This document shows, one piece after another, positions 34,481-43,242 of a stretch of 49,714 nucleotides of DNA. Every line of letters starts with the position of its first letter. Positions within the stretch are counted from its first letter, which is position 1. Made by a program: the position numbers and the translations under genes. The DNA is from Sphingomonadales bacterium 63-6 (lineage in GTDB: Bacteria > Pseudomonadota > Alphaproteobacteria > Sphingomonadales > Sphingomonadaceae). The stretch spans positions 1 to 49,714 of the forward strand of contig MKUB01000163.1 of the NCBI GenBank assembly GCA_001898545.1, in the 5' to 3' direction. The notes under the pieces were generated by a model. It was given only the letters and a program-made list of their open reading frames with translations. It was not told the DNA's origin and made no database searches.

Positions 34481-34805
34481 GTGGCTGGCGGACGGACACC
34501 ACCGCAAAAATTCCTTTCCTACACAGGCCGATCTGGCGTTTATCCTGAGGGATGGAACACCCTGCCATTCTTCCCGCCGTGCAGCTTTTTTTCCCCTACG
34601 CCCGCCCGGTTTCGCGTGTCCTCGCCAAGGGAGGCAGGCCTGCACGGATCGCTGAATTGGAAGGTGACACAAAGGTATCTTCCGATGTCCGGAAAATGGC
34701 TGAAAACCACGCTATAGGGGCTCTGCACACCTCGCACAAAACAGGGTGTTTTCCTGCTCGCAAAGGTGACACATCCACCCGGCGGATGATCCTGGCGCCG
34801 GGCAA

Positions 34806-34844
34806 CAAAAAACCCGCAGCCGGGGGACGGCTGCGGGTCTTTTG
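34806..34844. terminator. Bidirectional terminator, mainly for the minus-strand hydrolase
   Basis: ACCCGCAGCCG (34812-34822) and CGGCTGCGGGT (34828-34838) form a perfect 11-bp stem with a 5-base loop, with A-run on the left (34807-34812) and CTTTTG on the right. The minus-strand hydrolase gene ends at 34863. Confidence 0.85.
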
Positions 34845-34862
34845 TTACCGGAAGTGGAAGGG

Positions 34863-36023
34863 TCAGATCGCGGCTGAGATGGCGATGTCCGACAGGCGCT
34901 GGAAGCGCAGGATGTTGTCCGGTTCAGGCAGCATATGCGTGGTCAGGCAGGCGAAGGTCATGTCCAGTTCCGGATCGACCCATACCAGCGTGCTGCCCGC
35001 GCCGTGATTGCCGAAAGCGCGGGGGGTGGCCATGGTGCCGAACTGGTGCTGGCAGATCGCCTCGCCGCGCACCGAGAAGCCCAGCCCGATATAGGCGGGG
35101 TAGGGCAGCCAGCCCCGGCTCAGGGCCATGGCCTTGTAAAGCTCGTTGGGAGCTTCGCCCGTGCGGTTCTGCGATGCCATTTCGATCATCCGGGGCGAAA
35201 GAATGCGCGCGCCGTCCAGCTCGCCGCCCCGGCGCAGCGCCTCGGCAAAGCGGACCAGATCGGGCACGGTGGAAACCCCGCCTACCCAGGGCATTTCGGC
35301 ATCGGGGTCCTCGAAGGCCCCGTTCTCGCCCGGAACCCGGCTGGAGGGGTGGATGGCGGAGAATACCGCCGGGAATTCCGGCACGATATGGCGCGGCTGC
35401 AGGTGGGGGCGCACGCCGATGCCGGAACTGGTCATGCCCAGCGGCTCGAACAGGTCCTGATGCACGATCTCGCGATAGGATCGGCCCGCAGGATCGGTCC
35501 GGCGCAGCATCTCGCCCATCAGGGCATGGGCAACACAGGGCGAATAGGCGACCCGGCCGCCCGGCTCTTCCTGGCCATGGACATGCTTGCAGATCGCCTC
35601 GATCATCACGTCCAGCCGGTCAATCGGCATGCCGGGAACCGGCGCGAAGACCGAAGGCAGGCCAGTGCGGTGCGTCAGCAGATGTTCCAGCCGGATATGT
35701 TCGCGCGGCAGGCCGGCGAATTCGGGAATGATCTCCACCACCTTGGTCGTGAGGGCCAGTTGCCCCCGCTCCACGGCGCGCAGGATCAGGACATTGGTGA
35801 AGGCCTTGGTCAGGGAGAACAGGCTGAACACCGAATCCGTGCTTACCTGCCGGTCATCCTTGCTGCTGTAATTGCCGAAGGCTTCGAGCAGGCCGGTTTC
35901 GCCATGCCGGCTCACTCCGATGGTCGCGCCGGTATAGAGCCCCGTCGCGATATCCTGTTCGATCACTTCGCGCAGGTGCTGCAGGCGATCTGCGCAAAGG
36001 CCTGATTTTCCCCGAACTCCCAT
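34863..36023 (-). CDS. Beta-lactamase-fold serine hydrolase / esterase (second copy)
   Basis: A 386-residue paralogue of the 29.3 kb gene. Start ATG 36023 follows GGGAG with 7-9-base spacing; the longer frame adds an unconserved 18 residues. The nucleophile motif is SLTK (Ser70, Lys73), with Tyr in VAYSPCVAHALMGE and FGNHGAGSTLVW as third motif. Shared blocks with the first copy include LALTTKV, EIIPEF, ALMGE, RRTDP, GAFEDPDAEMPWVG and ARILSP. No signal peptide. It is divergent from the regulator gene at 36244 with box D between them. Probably an esterase with a related but different substrate. Confidence 0.88.
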   Translation of the reverse strand: MGVRGKSGLCADRLQHLREVIEQDIATGLYTGATIGVSRHGETGLLEAFGNYSSKDDRQVSTDSVFSLFSLTKAFTNVLILRAVERGQLALTTKVVEIIPEFAGLPREHIRLEHLLTHRTGLPSVFAPVPGMPIDRLDVMIEAICKHVHGQEEPGGRVAYSPCVAHALMGEMLRRTDPAGRSYREIVHQDLFEPLGMTSSGIGVRPHLQPRHIVPEFPAVFSAIHPSSRVPGENGAFEDPDAEMPWVGGVSTVPDLVRFAEALRRGGELDGARILSPRMIEMASQNRTGEAPNELYKAMALSRGWLPYPAYIGLGFSVRGEAICQHQFGTMATPRAFGNHGAGSTLVWVDPELDMTFACLTTHMLPEPDNILRFQRLSDIAISAAI

Positions 36024-36102
36024 ATCTTGCTCCCAATCTGCACCGACTATCCGATGCTCCATTCGATAGCTTGCCACCCTGTTCCACCATCCGCCTGCTT
36101 GG

Positions 36103-36122
36103 ACCTATCCCGCAAGATAGGA
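36103..36122. promoter_or_regulatory. Regulatory box D
   Basis: ACCTATC-CCGCAA-GATAGGA, between the divergent serine hydrolase (80 bp upstream of its start) and the MalT/LuxR-type gene (about 121 bp upstream), so it could give both activation and autoregulation. Confidence 0.7.
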
Positions 36123-36243
36123 AGAGAGGGGTGGAAGCGATGCTAGGCGAAAGCATAGGTTTGGGCGATCCTTTGGCCGAGTCGCCCGGCACAGGAATAA
36201 GCTGCCCGCACGAACGGGCCGCAAGGGATGCGGAGAGGACAGG

Positions 36244-39024
36244 ATGAGTAAAGCAGCGGTGGCAATCATGCCCGAACCGAGGGTGCAGGAAACTGTGCCC
36301 TATCCGGAATCGACCATCCGCCTGCCGCAGCAGAAGCTGATCGAGCGGCCCCGGCTTGCCCGGTTGCTGGAGGCACATGACGCGGATCTGATCGTGCTGC
36401 TGCGCGCACCGGCAGGCTACGGCAAGACCGCGCTGTTGCAGCAGCGCGCCCATGCCTGCCAGCGCAACGGGGACATAGTGGCTTGGATGACGCTGGAACG
36501 GCGCGATGCCGATCCGATGTCCTTTGCCATGCATCTTGTGGCCGCGCTTGAGAAACAGGGCGTGGCGATTGAGCAGCGCGGCCCGGACACAATGGGCAAT
36601 ATGGGTTTCTACAGCTGGCAAGCAGTGGTCCAGCAAATATGCCTGCGCCTGTCGGAAACCCGCGGGCACTGCCGGATCGTGATCGACGATGCCCATATTG
36701 TTGCCCTGACGCCTGCCGCCGAATGCCTCGACCTGCTGATCCGCGAAGCGCCGGAAGGGGTGCAGTTCCTGATCTCTACTCGCGGCGAAACGGGCCTGCC
36801 GTTGGGCCATATCCGCGCCCATCGCGAGATCCTGGAACTGGACATGCAGATGCTGCGGTTCCTCGAAGACGAGACGCAGGATTATCTCATCAGCCGGTCC
36901 TCACGGGCAATTCCGCAGGATCAGGTGCGGCTGGTGCAGAACCGGTCCGAAGGCTGGATCGTGGGGATCAAGCTGTTCAGCATGGCCGTCGACCTGGAGC
37001 CGGAGAATGAGCGCATTCTGGAGAGCTTCAGCGGAGAACGCAGGCAGATCGCCGAATTCTTCGTGGAGGACGTGTTCTCCCGCCTGTCGGACGATCTGCA
37101 GGAATTCCTCCTGCGATCTTCCCTGCTGGACCGTTTCTGCCCGGCTTTGTGCGATGCCGTGCTGGAACTGGGCGATTGCGCCGGGCTGATCGAGCGCTGC
37201 GAAACGGCGGGCCTGTTCGTCCAGCCGCTCGACGAGGCTGGGGCCTGGTATCGCTACCACCAGCTTTTCGCCGGGTTCCTGCGGCGGCAATTGCATGATC
37301 GTGCGCCCGATGTGGTCGCGGGGATTTATCACCGCGCGGCCCAGTGGCTGGACGATAATGGCGACCATGTGGAGGCATTCAACTGCGCCATCAGCGGGCG
37401 CGACATGTTGTTCGCGGCCGAAATCCTCGATCGGCATTGCGAGACGATGTTCTCCTCCGGCTTGCAGCCGACCGTGCAGAAAATGGCGGAATTGCTGCCG
37501 CCGCATCTCCAGACCCTGTTCCCCCGGCTGATGCTGGTGCTTGCCTGGCGGCTGCTGGCGCAGTGGCGAGTGGACGAGGCCAAGGGGCTGGTGGATATCG
37601 CGCAGCGTCGGCTCACGGAAATGGAGCGCTCCGGCGAACTTGATGCGCAGACCATTGCCCATCTGCGCTTTTCCGTCGCCCACCGCGAATGCCAGATCGC
37701 GCAGACGCTGTATCAGGTGGACCGGCTGGAAAGCCTCAGTTCCTCGGTTCTCGGTCAATCGGCCTTGCCGCAGGAAAGCCAGCCCAGCGGCAGCCATTAT
37801 CTGATGAGCAGCCTCTATAATTCGCTGCAATATGCCCAGCGCGAACAGTTCCGGCTGAGCAAGGTTGACCGGCTGGACGCTCTGGCGCGCGATTATCTGG
37901 TGCGCAGCGGAACGACGCATGGGCTGGTCTTCATCGCCGGGATCACTGGCCCGTCGCTGATGCTGATGGGGCAGACTGCCCGGGCCCGCGAGATGCTGGA
38001 GGAAGGCGTCAGGCTGGCGACCGAAGTGGCAGGCAGAGGGGCGCCGCTCGGCACTATCGTAGGGCCATCGCTGGCGGCGCTATGCTATGAATGCAACGAG
38101 CTGGACCGCGCGCGCGAATTGGTGGCCGAACATGTGCCGCACATGACCACGGCCGGCCTGACGGACCAATTGCTCAATGGCTGGATCACGCAGGCCCGGT
38201 TGCAGCTTCTCGACGGGGAGGTCGATGCCTGTCTGGAAACATTGGAGAACGCCGCCCGCTTCGCCAGCCGCCATGAATTGGATCGCCTGCGTGTGGGCGT
38301 ATATGCGGAGCATCTGCGCATATTGCTCAAACTCGGCCGTCCGGACGATGCGGCGCGTTTTGCTCGGCGACGGGGGCTGGTGCGCGGCCGTACAGACGGG
38401 GCGGGGCGGAAGCCGACGAGCTTCACTATGCTGGACGGCGTAGTGGCACAGGCCAATTGCCGCCTGATGGCCGCCGACGACCGCTTCGGCGAGGCTTTGG
38501 CGCTGGCGCGGCAGTGGCGCTCATTCGTCACCTCGGCGCAGGCCGTGCACGCGGCGGTCGAATGGGACATACTGCTGGCGGAACTGCTGCTGATGTCGGG
38601 CGAGAGGCTGGCCGCCCGCCGGGCTCTGTCACAGGCGCTGGAGAAGGCCGCACCCTGCCGCCTGCTGCGCCGTTTCCTCGATGAAGGAGAGCCGATTTCA
38701 GGCCTGCTGCATCAGATGGCTCAGGCAGAGGGGGATCAGAACCCGTTCCTGGCGGAACTGGTCAGCCATCTGGAACCGCTCGCCCCCACCGAGGAATTTG
38801 AGGACGAGCAGGACGATATGGCGATCTGCGGCAAGATCAACGGGCGCGAGATCGAGATTCTCACTCTCGTCAGCTCCGGCATGCTGAACCGCCAGATCGG
38901 CGAACAGCTCGGCCTCACGGAAGGCACGGTGAAATGGTACCTGCAGCAGGTCTATGACAAGGTGGGCATCCGCAACCGCAAGCTGGTGGTCTCGCGGTTG
39001 CGGCGCCTTGGCCTGATCCCCTGA
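36244..39024 (+). CDS. MalT/LuxR-type large ATP-binding transcriptional regulator
   Basis: A 926-residue STAND-class regulator. The order is P-loop NTPase with Walker A APAGYGKTALL (55-65) and Walker B CRIVIDDAH (143-151), a winged-helix and helical region (about 200-350, including WYRYHQLFAGFLRRQL), a long TPR-like sensor region (about 380-840), and a C-terminal LuxR HTH (about 860-926, INGREIEILTLVSSGMLNRQ and GLTEGTVKWYLQQVYDKVGI). In MalT-type proteins inducer and ATP binding drive multimerisation and activation. GGAGAGGACAGG precedes the ATG. It is the only regulator in the 29-48 kb cluster and the best candidate to bind the six boxes. Confidence 0.93.
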   Translation: MSKAAVAIMPEPRVQETVPYPESTIRLPQQKLIERPRLARLLEAHDADLIVLLRAPAGYGKTALLQQRAHACQRNGDIVAWMTLERRDADPMSFAMHLVAALEKQGVAIEQRGPDTMGNMGFYSWQAVVQQICLRLSETRGHCRIVIDDAHIVALTPAAECLDLLIREAPEGVQFLISTRGETGLPLGHIRAHREILELDMQMLRFLEDETQDYLISRSSRAIPQDQVRLVQNRSEGWIVGIKLFSMAVDLEPENERILESFSGERRQIAEFFVEDVFSRLSDDLQEFLLRSSLLDRFCPALCDAVLELGDCAGLIERCETAGLFVQPLDEAGAWYRYHQLFAGFLRRQLHDRAPDVVAGIYHRAAQWLDDNGDHVEAFNCAISGRDMLFAAEILDRHCETMFSSGLQPTVQKMAELLPPHLQTLFPRLMLVLAWRLLAQWRVDEAKGLVDIAQRRLTEMERSGELDAQTIAHLRFSVAHRECQIAQTLYQVDRLESLSSSVLGQSALPQESQPSGSHYLMSSLYNSLQYAQREQFRLSKVDRLDALARDYLVRSGTTHGLVFIAGITGPSLMLMGQTARAREMLEEGVRLATEVAGRGAPLGTIVGPSLAALCYECNELDRARELVAEHVPHMTTAGLTDQLLNGWITQARLQLLDGEVDACLETLENAARFASRHELDRLRVGVYAEHLRILLKLGRPDDAARFARRRGLVRGRTDGAGRKPTSFTMLDGVVAQANCRLMAADDRFGEALALARQWRSFVTSAQAVHAAVEWDILLAELLLMSGERLAARRALSQALEKAAPCRLLRRFLDEGEPISGLLHQMAQAEGDQNPFLAELVSHLEPLAPTEEFEDEQDDMAICGKINGREIEILTLVSSGMLNRQIGEQLGLTEGTVKWYLQQVYDKVGIRNRKLVVSRLRRLGLIP

Positions 39025-39038
39025 GCAGGATTGCTCAG
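39021..39038. terminator. Short hairpin at convergent gene ends
   Basis: CTGAGCA-GGAT-TGCTCAG, a perfect 7-bp stem that includes the regulator's stop codon and lies 5 bp from the stop of the convergent SDR gene. No T-tract, so weak support. Confidence 0.4.
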
Positions 39039-39042
39039 CCCC

Positions 39043-39933
39043 TTACCAGGCTTCCATCCGTGCCTTGAGCGCGCGAATATGTTCGCGCCGGGAGGCTTCC
39101 AGATCGCCGCGTCGGCTGTCGTAAGGCATGTCGGTTCGGATAGTGTCCATCATCTCGCGATGGAGGTCGTCCATCTCTTCCGCGAATTCCTTATGGGCGA
39201 TGATATAGGGCTTGTTCTGCCTCACCGCGTCCAGCACGGCCCTGCCCAGATCGTAAGGGTCCATCGCATATTGCTGCGCCAGCACGAAGGCCTTGCTTAC
39301 TTCGTCCAGATCGGCCGCTGGATTGCCGTTCTTATCCTTCACCGCATCGAGAATGCGCGTGCGGGTGAGGCCGGGGAACAGGCAGGACACGCCGATGCGA
39401 TCATCCACCAGGGCGAGGCGCAGCGAGTCCGACAGGCCCCGCACCGCGAATTTGGTAGTAGTATACATGCCGCCCGGATCGGGCAGGGGCAGTACCCCGG
39501 CGATGGATGAAGTGTTGACGATATGGCCGCCTTCGCCATGCCGCCGGATGCGGGGGAGCACGGTGACGACGCCATTGATCACGCCGCCGACATTGATGTT
39601 CATGAGGAAGTCCCAATCCTCGAAAGTGGCTTCCGCAAGCGGTGCGCCGGTGCCGATCCCGGCATTGTTGCACAGCACATGAATCTTGCCGAAGCGTTCT
39701 TCCGCGGCATCGGCTGCGGCGGCATAGGCTGCCCGGTCCCGCACATCGAGCTTCAGCATCATATATTCGCGGTTGGTGCCCGAAAGCTGGTTCTGCGCAT
39801 CTTCCAGATTGGCATCGCTGAAATCGGCGATCACCACTTTCATTCCCGCATCCAGAAACTGCCGGGCCATGCCGAAGCCGATCCCGCTGGCTCCGCCGGT
39901 AATGAATGCAACCTTGCCTTCGACGTCATGCAT
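39043..39933 (-). CDS. SDR family oxidoreductase (296 aa)
   Basis: A classical-type short-chain dehydrogenase with TGGASGIG (12-19), CNNAG (88-92), catalytic Ser142/143 region (VNTSSIAG) and Tyr157-Lys161 (YTTTK). The DFSD segment after beta-2 suggests NAD. The C-terminal extension (about 240-296, EFAEEMDDLHREMMDTI) is helical. It is a paralogue of the SDR just upstream, and both have the longer tail typical of SDRs acting on bulky lipophilic alcohols. The 37-bp gap to the upstream SDR suggests co-transcription. Confidence 0.9.
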   Translation of the reverse strand: MHDVEGKVAFITGGASGIGFGMARQFLDAGMKVVIADFSDANLEDAQNQLSGTNREYMMLKLDVRDRAAYAAAADAAEERFGKIHVLCNNAGIGTGAPLAEATFEDWDFLMNINVGGVINGVVTVLPRIRRHGEGGHIVNTSSIAGVLPLPDPGGMYTTTKFAVRGLSDSLRLALVDDRIGVSCLFPGLTRTRILDAVKDKNGNPAADLDEVSKAFVLAQQYAMDPYDLGRAVLDAVRQNKPYIIAHKEFAEEMDDLHREMMDTIRTDMPYDSRRGDLEASRREHIRALKARMEAW

Positions 39934-39970
39934 TTCGTGTGATCCTCACCCTTGTTCTGTTGTGTCGGTT

Positions 39971-40864
39971 TCAGCTTTTGCGGCTAGCTTCCACGATCTC
40001 CCCGAACACCGGGTTGAAGGTGGGAAAGCCATAACAGGTTGTGGCGGGCGGCCCGCCCTCGTCGGGGCCGAAGCCGGTCATGATCGCGTCCAGCCGCTGC
40101 TGGACCCCGTGGCGGAATTCGCGGTGCGTGAAGAGATAGAGCTGGTCTGCCTCCACGGCGTCCAGCACCTTGCGTCCCGCTTCGACGGGTTCCATCCCGG
40201 CCATCAGCAGGGGGGCATCCCCGCTTTCCACTTCCCGCGCCGCCAGGGCCGTGCCGGAAAAGGCATCGGGCCTGTGCTTGGAGACCTTGTGGATGTTGCT
40301 TGCAGTCGGGCCAAGCAGGATAGCGGTGACGCCGATCCCCTGCCCATGGAGATCGCAATAGAGCGTTTCGCTGAGGCCCAGAACGGCCGCTTTCGATGTC
40401 AGATAGGCCGCGCCGCCCGGCCCCGGCAGGACTGCCCCGATGGAGGCCGTGTTGACGATATGCCCGGCCCCGCGCTGCCGCATGCGGGGCAGGAAGGTCT
40501 GCACACCGTTGAGGGCGCCGCCGAAATTGACGCTCATCACCCAGTCCCAGTCGCGATAGTCGCTGTCCTGAGTGGCGCCGAGCGCGCCGACACCCGCATT
40601 GTTGCACAGTACCGATACGGGGCCGAGCGCTTCCTCCGCCTCGTCCGCCGCGCGCGCAAATCCTTCTCTGTCGGTCACATCCAGCCGGATGAAATGGCAC
40701 GGTCCGGCATCAGCCAGTTCGGACCGCGCGGCCTCCAGATGGTCGGGCATTACATCGGCCACTGCCACACCCATGCCGCGCTCAAGGAAGGCTTTCGCCA
40801 TGCCGAGCCCGAGGCCGCTGGCCCCACCTGTGATAAAGGCAATCTTACCGGGACTTAGTTTCAT
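39971..40864 (-). CDS. SDR family oxidoreductase (297 aa)
   Basis: Start ATG 40864 with GGAGAG about 6 bases upstream. It has TGGASGLG (12-19), CNNAG (87-91), Ser in VNTASIGAV and the catalytic Tyr154-Lys158 (YLTSK). Sequence blocks shared with the downstream SDR (GKIAFITGGASG, NNAG, HIVNT, LP) show a tandem duplication. It is divergent from another SDR at 41001, with the unusual box E in the spacer. Likely NAD-dependent oxidation or reduction of an alcohol/ketone in the cluster's pathway. Confidence 0.9.
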   Translation of the reverse strand: MKLSPGKIAFITGGASGLGLGMAKAFLERGMGVAVADVMPDHLEAARSELADAGPCHFIRLDVTDREGFARAADEAEEALGPVSVLCNNAGVGALGATQDSDYRDWDWVMSVNFGGALNGVQTFLPRMRQRGAGHIVNTASIGAVLPGPGGAAYLTSKAAVLGLSETLYCDLHGQGIGVTAILLGPTASNIHKVSKHRPDAFSGTALAAREVESGDAPLLMAGMEPVEAGRKVLDAVEADQLYLFTHREFRHGVQQRLDAIMTGFGPDEGGPPATTCYGFPTFNPVFGEIVEASRKS

Positions 40865-40914
40865 AGCATCTCTCCGCCGCCATCTATCGGCGCGATCCCT
40901 CTGGCGGGGACCTA

Positions 40915-40944
40915 ACCTATCTTTTGCCTCCGTTCGCGATAGGT
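40915..40944. promoter_or_regulatory. Regulatory box E with 10-bp longer spacer
   Basis: ACCTATC-N16-GATAGGT, both halves perfect to consensus but separated by 16 instead of 6 bases, one extra helical turn. It lies between the divergent SDR genes starting at 40864 and 41001. Confidence 0.6.
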
Positions 40945-41000
40945 GGCCAGTGGCTCGCGCATGAGGCATTCTTCCTTCGGGAAATACCGGAGGATAGCCG

Positions 41001-41819
41001 TTGAAAGCTCAGGAATTGTTCGACGTTGCGGGAAAGAAGGTCGCCGTAACCGGCGCGGGCAGCGGGATCGGCTTGGCCATTGCCGAAGTGCTTGCCGAAA
41101 ACGGCGCGCGGGTCGCCCTGCTGGACGTTGCGCAGGAGCGCGCCGAAACGGAGGCGGCGAGGTTGCGGGCGGCAGGTGGCGATGCCATCGCAATCGGCGT
41201 GGATGTTTCCGATGCTGCGTCTGTGGACAGGGCTATCGACGAATGTGCAGACCGGCTGGGCGGGCTGGATGTGCTGTTCGCCAATGCCGGGATCGATCCG
41301 GGCAGTCAGGTTCTGGGGCCCGATGGCAAGCGATCCGTCGAAGGGGCGCTGGAGAACTACGATACCGGAAAATGGCACAAGGTGATCGGCATCAGCCTGG
41401 ACGGCGTGTTCTATTGCGCGAGGGCCGCCGCGCGGCACATGAAGCCGCAGCGTTCAGGAAGCATCGTCATCACCACGTCTGTCTCTTCCGTCAGGGCAAT
41501 GCCCATCGGCATCGCCTATTCGGCGGCCAAGGCGGGGGCGGCGCATTTCATGCGCAATGCCGCGCTGGAACTGGCGGCCTATAATATCCGCGTCAACGCC
41601 ATCGCGCCGGGGCCCTTCGTGACAAATATCGGGGGAGGCTTCGTGCGCGATCCGGCGGTGCAGGACATGATGCGCCGGATGATCCCGCTGGGCCGCATGG
41701 GCGATGTGGCGGAAATGAAAGGGCTGGCCCTGTTCCTGGCCTCGCCTGCCTCCAGCTTCATGACGGGGGCGGAATTGTTCAACGATGGCGGGCTGTCGCT
41801 GGGGCCGCCGGTCGATTGA
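41001..41819 (+). CDS. SDR family oxidoreductase (paralogue of the 30.5 kb gene), TTG start
   Basis: A 272-residue SDR. The start is TTG 41001, preceded by GGAGG with about 7-base spacing. Motifs are TGAGSGIG, FANAG, Ser in ITTSVSSV and Tyr173-Lys177 (YSAAK). It is clearly related to the SDR at 30463 (GALENYD, KAGAAHF, RNAALELAA, GLALFLAS). The following transporter gene lies 119 bp away with its own box F. The TTG start may lower translation. Confidence 0.9.
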   Translation: MKAQELFDVAGKKVAVTGAGSGIGLAIAEVLAENGARVALLDVAQERAETEAARLRAAGGDAIAIGVDVSDAASVDRAIDECADRLGGLDVLFANAGIDPGSQVLGPDGKRSVEGALENYDTGKWHKVIGISLDGVFYCARAAARHMKPQRSGSIVITTSVSSVRAMPIGIAYSAAKAGAAHFMRNAALELAAYNIRVNAIAPGPFVTNIGGGFVRDPAVQDMMRRMIPLGRMGDVAEMKGLALFLASPASSFMTGAELFNDGGLSLGPPVD

Positions 41820-41828
41820 TCTGCCGCT

Positions 41829-41848
41829 GCCTATCTTGCGCGATAGGT
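41829..41848. promoter_or_regulatory. Regulatory box F
   Basis: GCCTATC-TTGCGC-GATAGGT, immediately after the SDR stop and 90 bp upstream of the transporter start at 41939. It differs from box C only within the spacer. Confidence 0.7.
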
Positions 41849-41938
41849 TACGGCCAGGGGCAAGGGCAGGAAGCTGCCTTGCGAAAAGGGCCGTCACGCA
41901 GAAGTGGCGGCGATAACGGGACAGGATGAGGGCTCTCA

Positions 41939-43150
41939 ATGCAGGATGAACAGGCCGTGCCGGCCAATGCCGGTTACGAATGGCGGATGGTGCTGGTCAC
42001 CAGCCTTGCGATTTCCTTCCTTGCTTTCGACCGGTTGGCCAGCGGCGCGCTGGGCCCTTATCTGCTCGATGGGCTGGGGCTGAGCAAGACGGCGCTGGGA
42101 TCGCTCTATTCGGTGCAGGCCATTGCCGTGGCGGTGATGGGTTTCGTGATCGGGCGCTATTCGGATCGCACGGGCAATCGCAGGCGGCTGCTGGCGCTGC
42201 TGCTGGTGCTGGCAGCTATCTGTGCGCTCGCCGTGCTGCCGGTGAACTCCTATGCGGCTTTGATGCTGGTGCGGCTTGCGTCTGGCATGGCGCTGGGGGC
42301 AGTTTCCCCGATTTCCCAATCCATCGTCACCGCCCAGTCCTCGCCTGCCCGGCTGGGCCGGAATATCGGAGTGCAGACGCTGCTGATGTTCCTGGTGGGT
42401 CAGGTTCTGGGGCCATTCCTGCTGCCCGTTCTGGCGGAAAAATGGGGCTGGCAGGCAGGCTTTGCTGCGTCAGCCGGGCCCTTTGCTGTGCTGGCGATTG
42501 CCGTGCTGCTTCTCCTCAAGGATGGTGACACTGCCGCTCCCTCTTCCGCCGATCAGGCCAGCCCTCCGCCTGCCGCGGAACTGAGCCCCGATGCACGGCG
42601 TGCCGTTGCATTGTGCCTAGGCATCGCCGCCTGCTTCATGATCTGGCTGGTGATCTATTCCACTTTCCTCACCGTGTTCCTGGTGGAACGCTGGGGCGTG
42701 ACGCCCCCGGTCGCCGGTTCCATGCTGGGGACTTTGGGCATTGCGGGCGGGGTCGGCGGTTTCGTGCTGCCGCTGCTGTCGGACCGCTTCGGCAGGAAGC
42801 GTATTCTGCTGGTCGGCATGGGGCTCGCCGCGATTGCACCCTTGGCAACCCTGCTGTGGACCGGGCCTTTGTGGGGCCTGCAGCTATGCCTGGCGGCGGG
42901 CTGGGTAGCGGTCGGCGTCCTGCCGCTCTATGCTGTGGTCATTCCCGGTTCCAGCGTACCGCCGGGGCGCATCGCGGCGACGATTGCGCTGGTGATCGGT
43001 ACGGGCGAAGTGATCGGCGGGGTCGGCGGGCCAATCGTGGCCGGCTGGCTGGCCGATGAATATGGCATCGCCGCACCGTTCTGGCTGGCATTCGCGGCAA
43101 TCGGCATCTGCGTTGCGCTTGTTTCGATGCTGCCCCGCTCGGTTCGCTGA
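41939..43150 (+). CDS. Major facilitator superfamily transporter
   Basis: A 403-residue inner-membrane protein with about 12 hydrophobic segments. The MFS loop 2-3 motif is GRYSDRTGNRRRLL and the half-repeat version is LSDRFGRKRILLVG. Central loop residues (about 195-220, AAPSSADQASPPPAAELS) separate the halves. It most resembles organic-acid or sugar-type MFS carriers. Its promoter has box F, so it is probably the inner-membrane step for the substrate brought in by the TBDR at 31.9 kb. Confidence 0.88.
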   Translation: MQDEQAVPANAGYEWRMVLVTSLAISFLAFDRLASGALGPYLLDGLGLSKTALGSLYSVQAIAVAVMGFVIGRYSDRTGNRRRLLALLLVLAAICALAVLPVNSYAALMLVRLASGMALGAVSPISQSIVTAQSSPARLGRNIGVQTLLMFLVGQVLGPFLLPVLAEKWGWQAGFAASAGPFAVLAIAVLLLLKDGDTAAPSSADQASPPPAAELSPDARRAVALCLGIAACFMIWLVIYSTFLTVFLVERWGVTPPVAGSMLGTLGIAGGVGGFVLPLLSDRFGRKRILLVGMGLAAIAPLATLLWTGPLWGLQLCLAAGWVAVGVLPLYAVVIPGSSVPPGRIAATIALVIGTGEVIGGVGGPIVAGWLADEYGIAAPFWLAFAAIGICVALVSMLPRSVR

Positions 43151-43242
43151 TCGACACCTGCGATCGATTGCAGGCTGCTGTCCTATGCCCCATAGATGCC
43201 CTGTCGGCCGTCAGGAGCCGGGCAGGGAGAAGAGGACAAGGC

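Larger units (their letters stand above)
34419..34862. other. Gene-free spacer with two terminators and repeat fragments
   Basis: I support no gene in these 444 bases; short frames here lack family signal. It holds one terminator at each end, a 9-bp inverted repeat (AACACCCTG at 34556, CAGGGTGTT at 34742), and the 10-mer AAGGTGACAC twice in direct orientation (34661 and 34763). These fragments could be remains of an intergenic repeat. Confidence 0.55.

Noticed and set aside
34466-34717. An 83-codon plus-strand frame in the spacer after the third TBDR.
   Set aside because: Begins inside a terminator, has no ribosome-binding site and no family resemblance.
34935-36005. A 356-codon plus-strand frame opposite the second serine hydrolase.
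   Set aside because: No recognisable motif; the minus-strand gene has SLTK and other family blocks and a good ribosome-binding site.
29278-36023. Calling the two beta-lactamase-fold proteins antibiotic resistance enzymes.
   Set aside because: They lack export signals and sit among SDR and transporter genes; motifs fit esterase-type class C relatives.
36045-36070. GACTATC with GATAGC 13 bases later, near box D.
   Set aside because: Spacer and half-sites do not fit the consensus, and it lies close to the hydrolase start codon.
39773-40858. A 361-codon plus-strand frame opposite the two SDR genes.
   Set aside because: Crosses the stop and start of two well-supported SDR genes and lacks a domain pattern.
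43182-43196. CCTATG-CCC-CATAGA upstream of the divergent SDR-fold gene, similar to the cluster boxes.
   Set aside because: Half-sites carry G/C in place of C/G and the spacer is 3, not 6 or 16; possibly a degenerate site but not counted.
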